6,368 nucleotides of DNA from DATKQI01 sp035532755. GTDB taxonomy: Bacteria; Pseudomonadota; Alphaproteobacteria; Acetobacterales; Acetobacteraceae. The first letter of the stretch is position 1; the number at the start of each line of letters is the position of its first letter. This document shows, in pieces, positions 6,124-6,368 of the stretch. Position numbers and translations under genes: made by a program. Under the pieces are notes generated by a model, which saw only the letters and a program-made list of their open reading frames with translations, had not been told where the DNA came from and searched no databases. Location of the stretch: positions 1 to 6,368 of the forward strand of contig DATKQI010000118.1 of NCBI GenBank assembly GCA_035532755.1, given 5' to 3'.

Positions 6124-6165
6124 CTTCTTCACCGGGGCTGGTCGGCATCACCCCCGGCGAAGAGG
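6124..6165. terminator. Shared hairpin between the convergent SMR and cysH genes
   Basis: Arms 6124-6137 and 6152-6165 pair over 14 positions around a 14-base loop, starting one base past the SMR stop. In plus-strand RNA there is one U-G wobble (6125/6164) and one A-C mismatch (6131/6158). In minus-strand RNA the latter becomes G-U, giving 12 continuous pairs, while 6125/6164 becomes the mismatch. No strong U-run lies on either side. Position between two gene ends supports a bidirectional terminator. Confidence 0.6.
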
Positions 6166-6209
6166 GCTTCCGATCATGCTGCCGCTTCCGAACGCGGGAG
6201 TGGCGATGT

Positions 6210-6368
6210 TCAGCCTTGCGGCGCGGCATGGATGCCGCATTCGGTCTTGCTCCGGCCACGCCAGCGGCCCGCGCGCGCGTCTTCGCCGGGGGCGACGCGA
6301 TCCGTGCAGGGCAGGCAGCCGATGGACAGATAGCCTTGGGCCTCCAGCGGGTGGCGCGGCAGGCCGCG
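6210..6368 (-). CDS. cysH: Assimilatory adenylyl-sulfate (APS) reductase CysH, C-terminal end only
   Basis: Partial: the last 52 residues plus TGA (6210-6212), with the rest beyond the window. The fragment reads LPRHPLEAQGYLSIGCLPC, then GEDARAGRWRG and KTECGIH. These are the conserved C-terminal blocks of CysH, which reduces activated sulfate to sulfite in cysteine biosynthesis. The Cys-Leu-Pro-Cys pair is the second half of the [4Fe-4S] ligand set found in APS-type enzymes and absent from the PAPS-type enzyme of E. coli. The cysteine in ECGIH is the catalytic one. This points to the APS-using form; the first Cys-Cys pair lies outside and cannot be checked. The fragment is too short for a naive length cut-off, but motif order and spacing are right. 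It is convergent with the SMR gene, 87 bases apart. Confidence 0.88.
   Translation of the reverse strand, partial: RGLPRHPLEAQGYLSIGCLPCTDRVAPGEDARAGRWRGRSKTECGIHAAPQG

Noticed and set aside
6061..6333. Plus-strand small open frame past the SMR gene (90 codons)
   Set aside because: It begins inside the SMR gene in another frame and runs antisense to the CysH C-terminal motifs, with no domain pattern of its own.

Overview
The window is very GC-rich (about 70% by eye) and strongly codon-biased. It carries an hflK-hflC-degP operon divergent from an mrp/apbC gene. This arrangement, together with the protein sequences, suggests an alphaproteobacterium, probably of the Rhodospirillales/Acetobacterales. 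The taxon is an inference from composition and gene order; there is no rRNA or other marker to fix it.

Left half, minus strand: a three-gene membrane and envelope quality-control operon reads right to left. It is hflK (3811 to 2513), hflC (2516 to 1623, overlapping hflK by 4 bases) and a periplasmic Do/DegP-type serine protease (1557 to 58). It ends in a long perfect-type hairpin at 15-46. HflK and HflC form the SPFH-domain complex that surrounds and regulates the membrane protease FtsH. The DegP-type protein handles misfolded proteins on the periplasmic side, so the operon couples inner-membrane and periplasmic proteostasis.

Centre, 3812-3948: a 137-base divergent control region with a good candidate promoter for the rightward gene and a weaker, overlapping one for hflK.

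Right half, plus strand: mrp/apbC (3949-5061), an Fe-S cluster carrier ATPase, is followed after 7 bases by a glutathione S-transferase-like gene (5069-5716), probably co-transcribed. A GC hairpin follows. Next is a small multidrug resistance (SMR) transporter of the EmrE/QacE subtype (5793-6122), with lower GC and different codon use and its own possible near-leaderless promoter. The last gene, on the minus strand and cut by the window end, is the C-terminus of a cysH-type assimilatory APS reductase (6210-6368). It converges on the SMR gene, and a shared hairpin at 6124-6165 lies between them.

Most of the window is conserved core genome in conventional arrangement. I see no phage, IS, CRISPR, tRNA or rRNA, and no convincing undescribed system. 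The most useful second-look items are the short cysH fragment, the strand-asymmetric terminator hairpins, the atypical SMR gene with its promoter, and the overlapping divergent promoter. No stretch over 300 bases lacks a gene.
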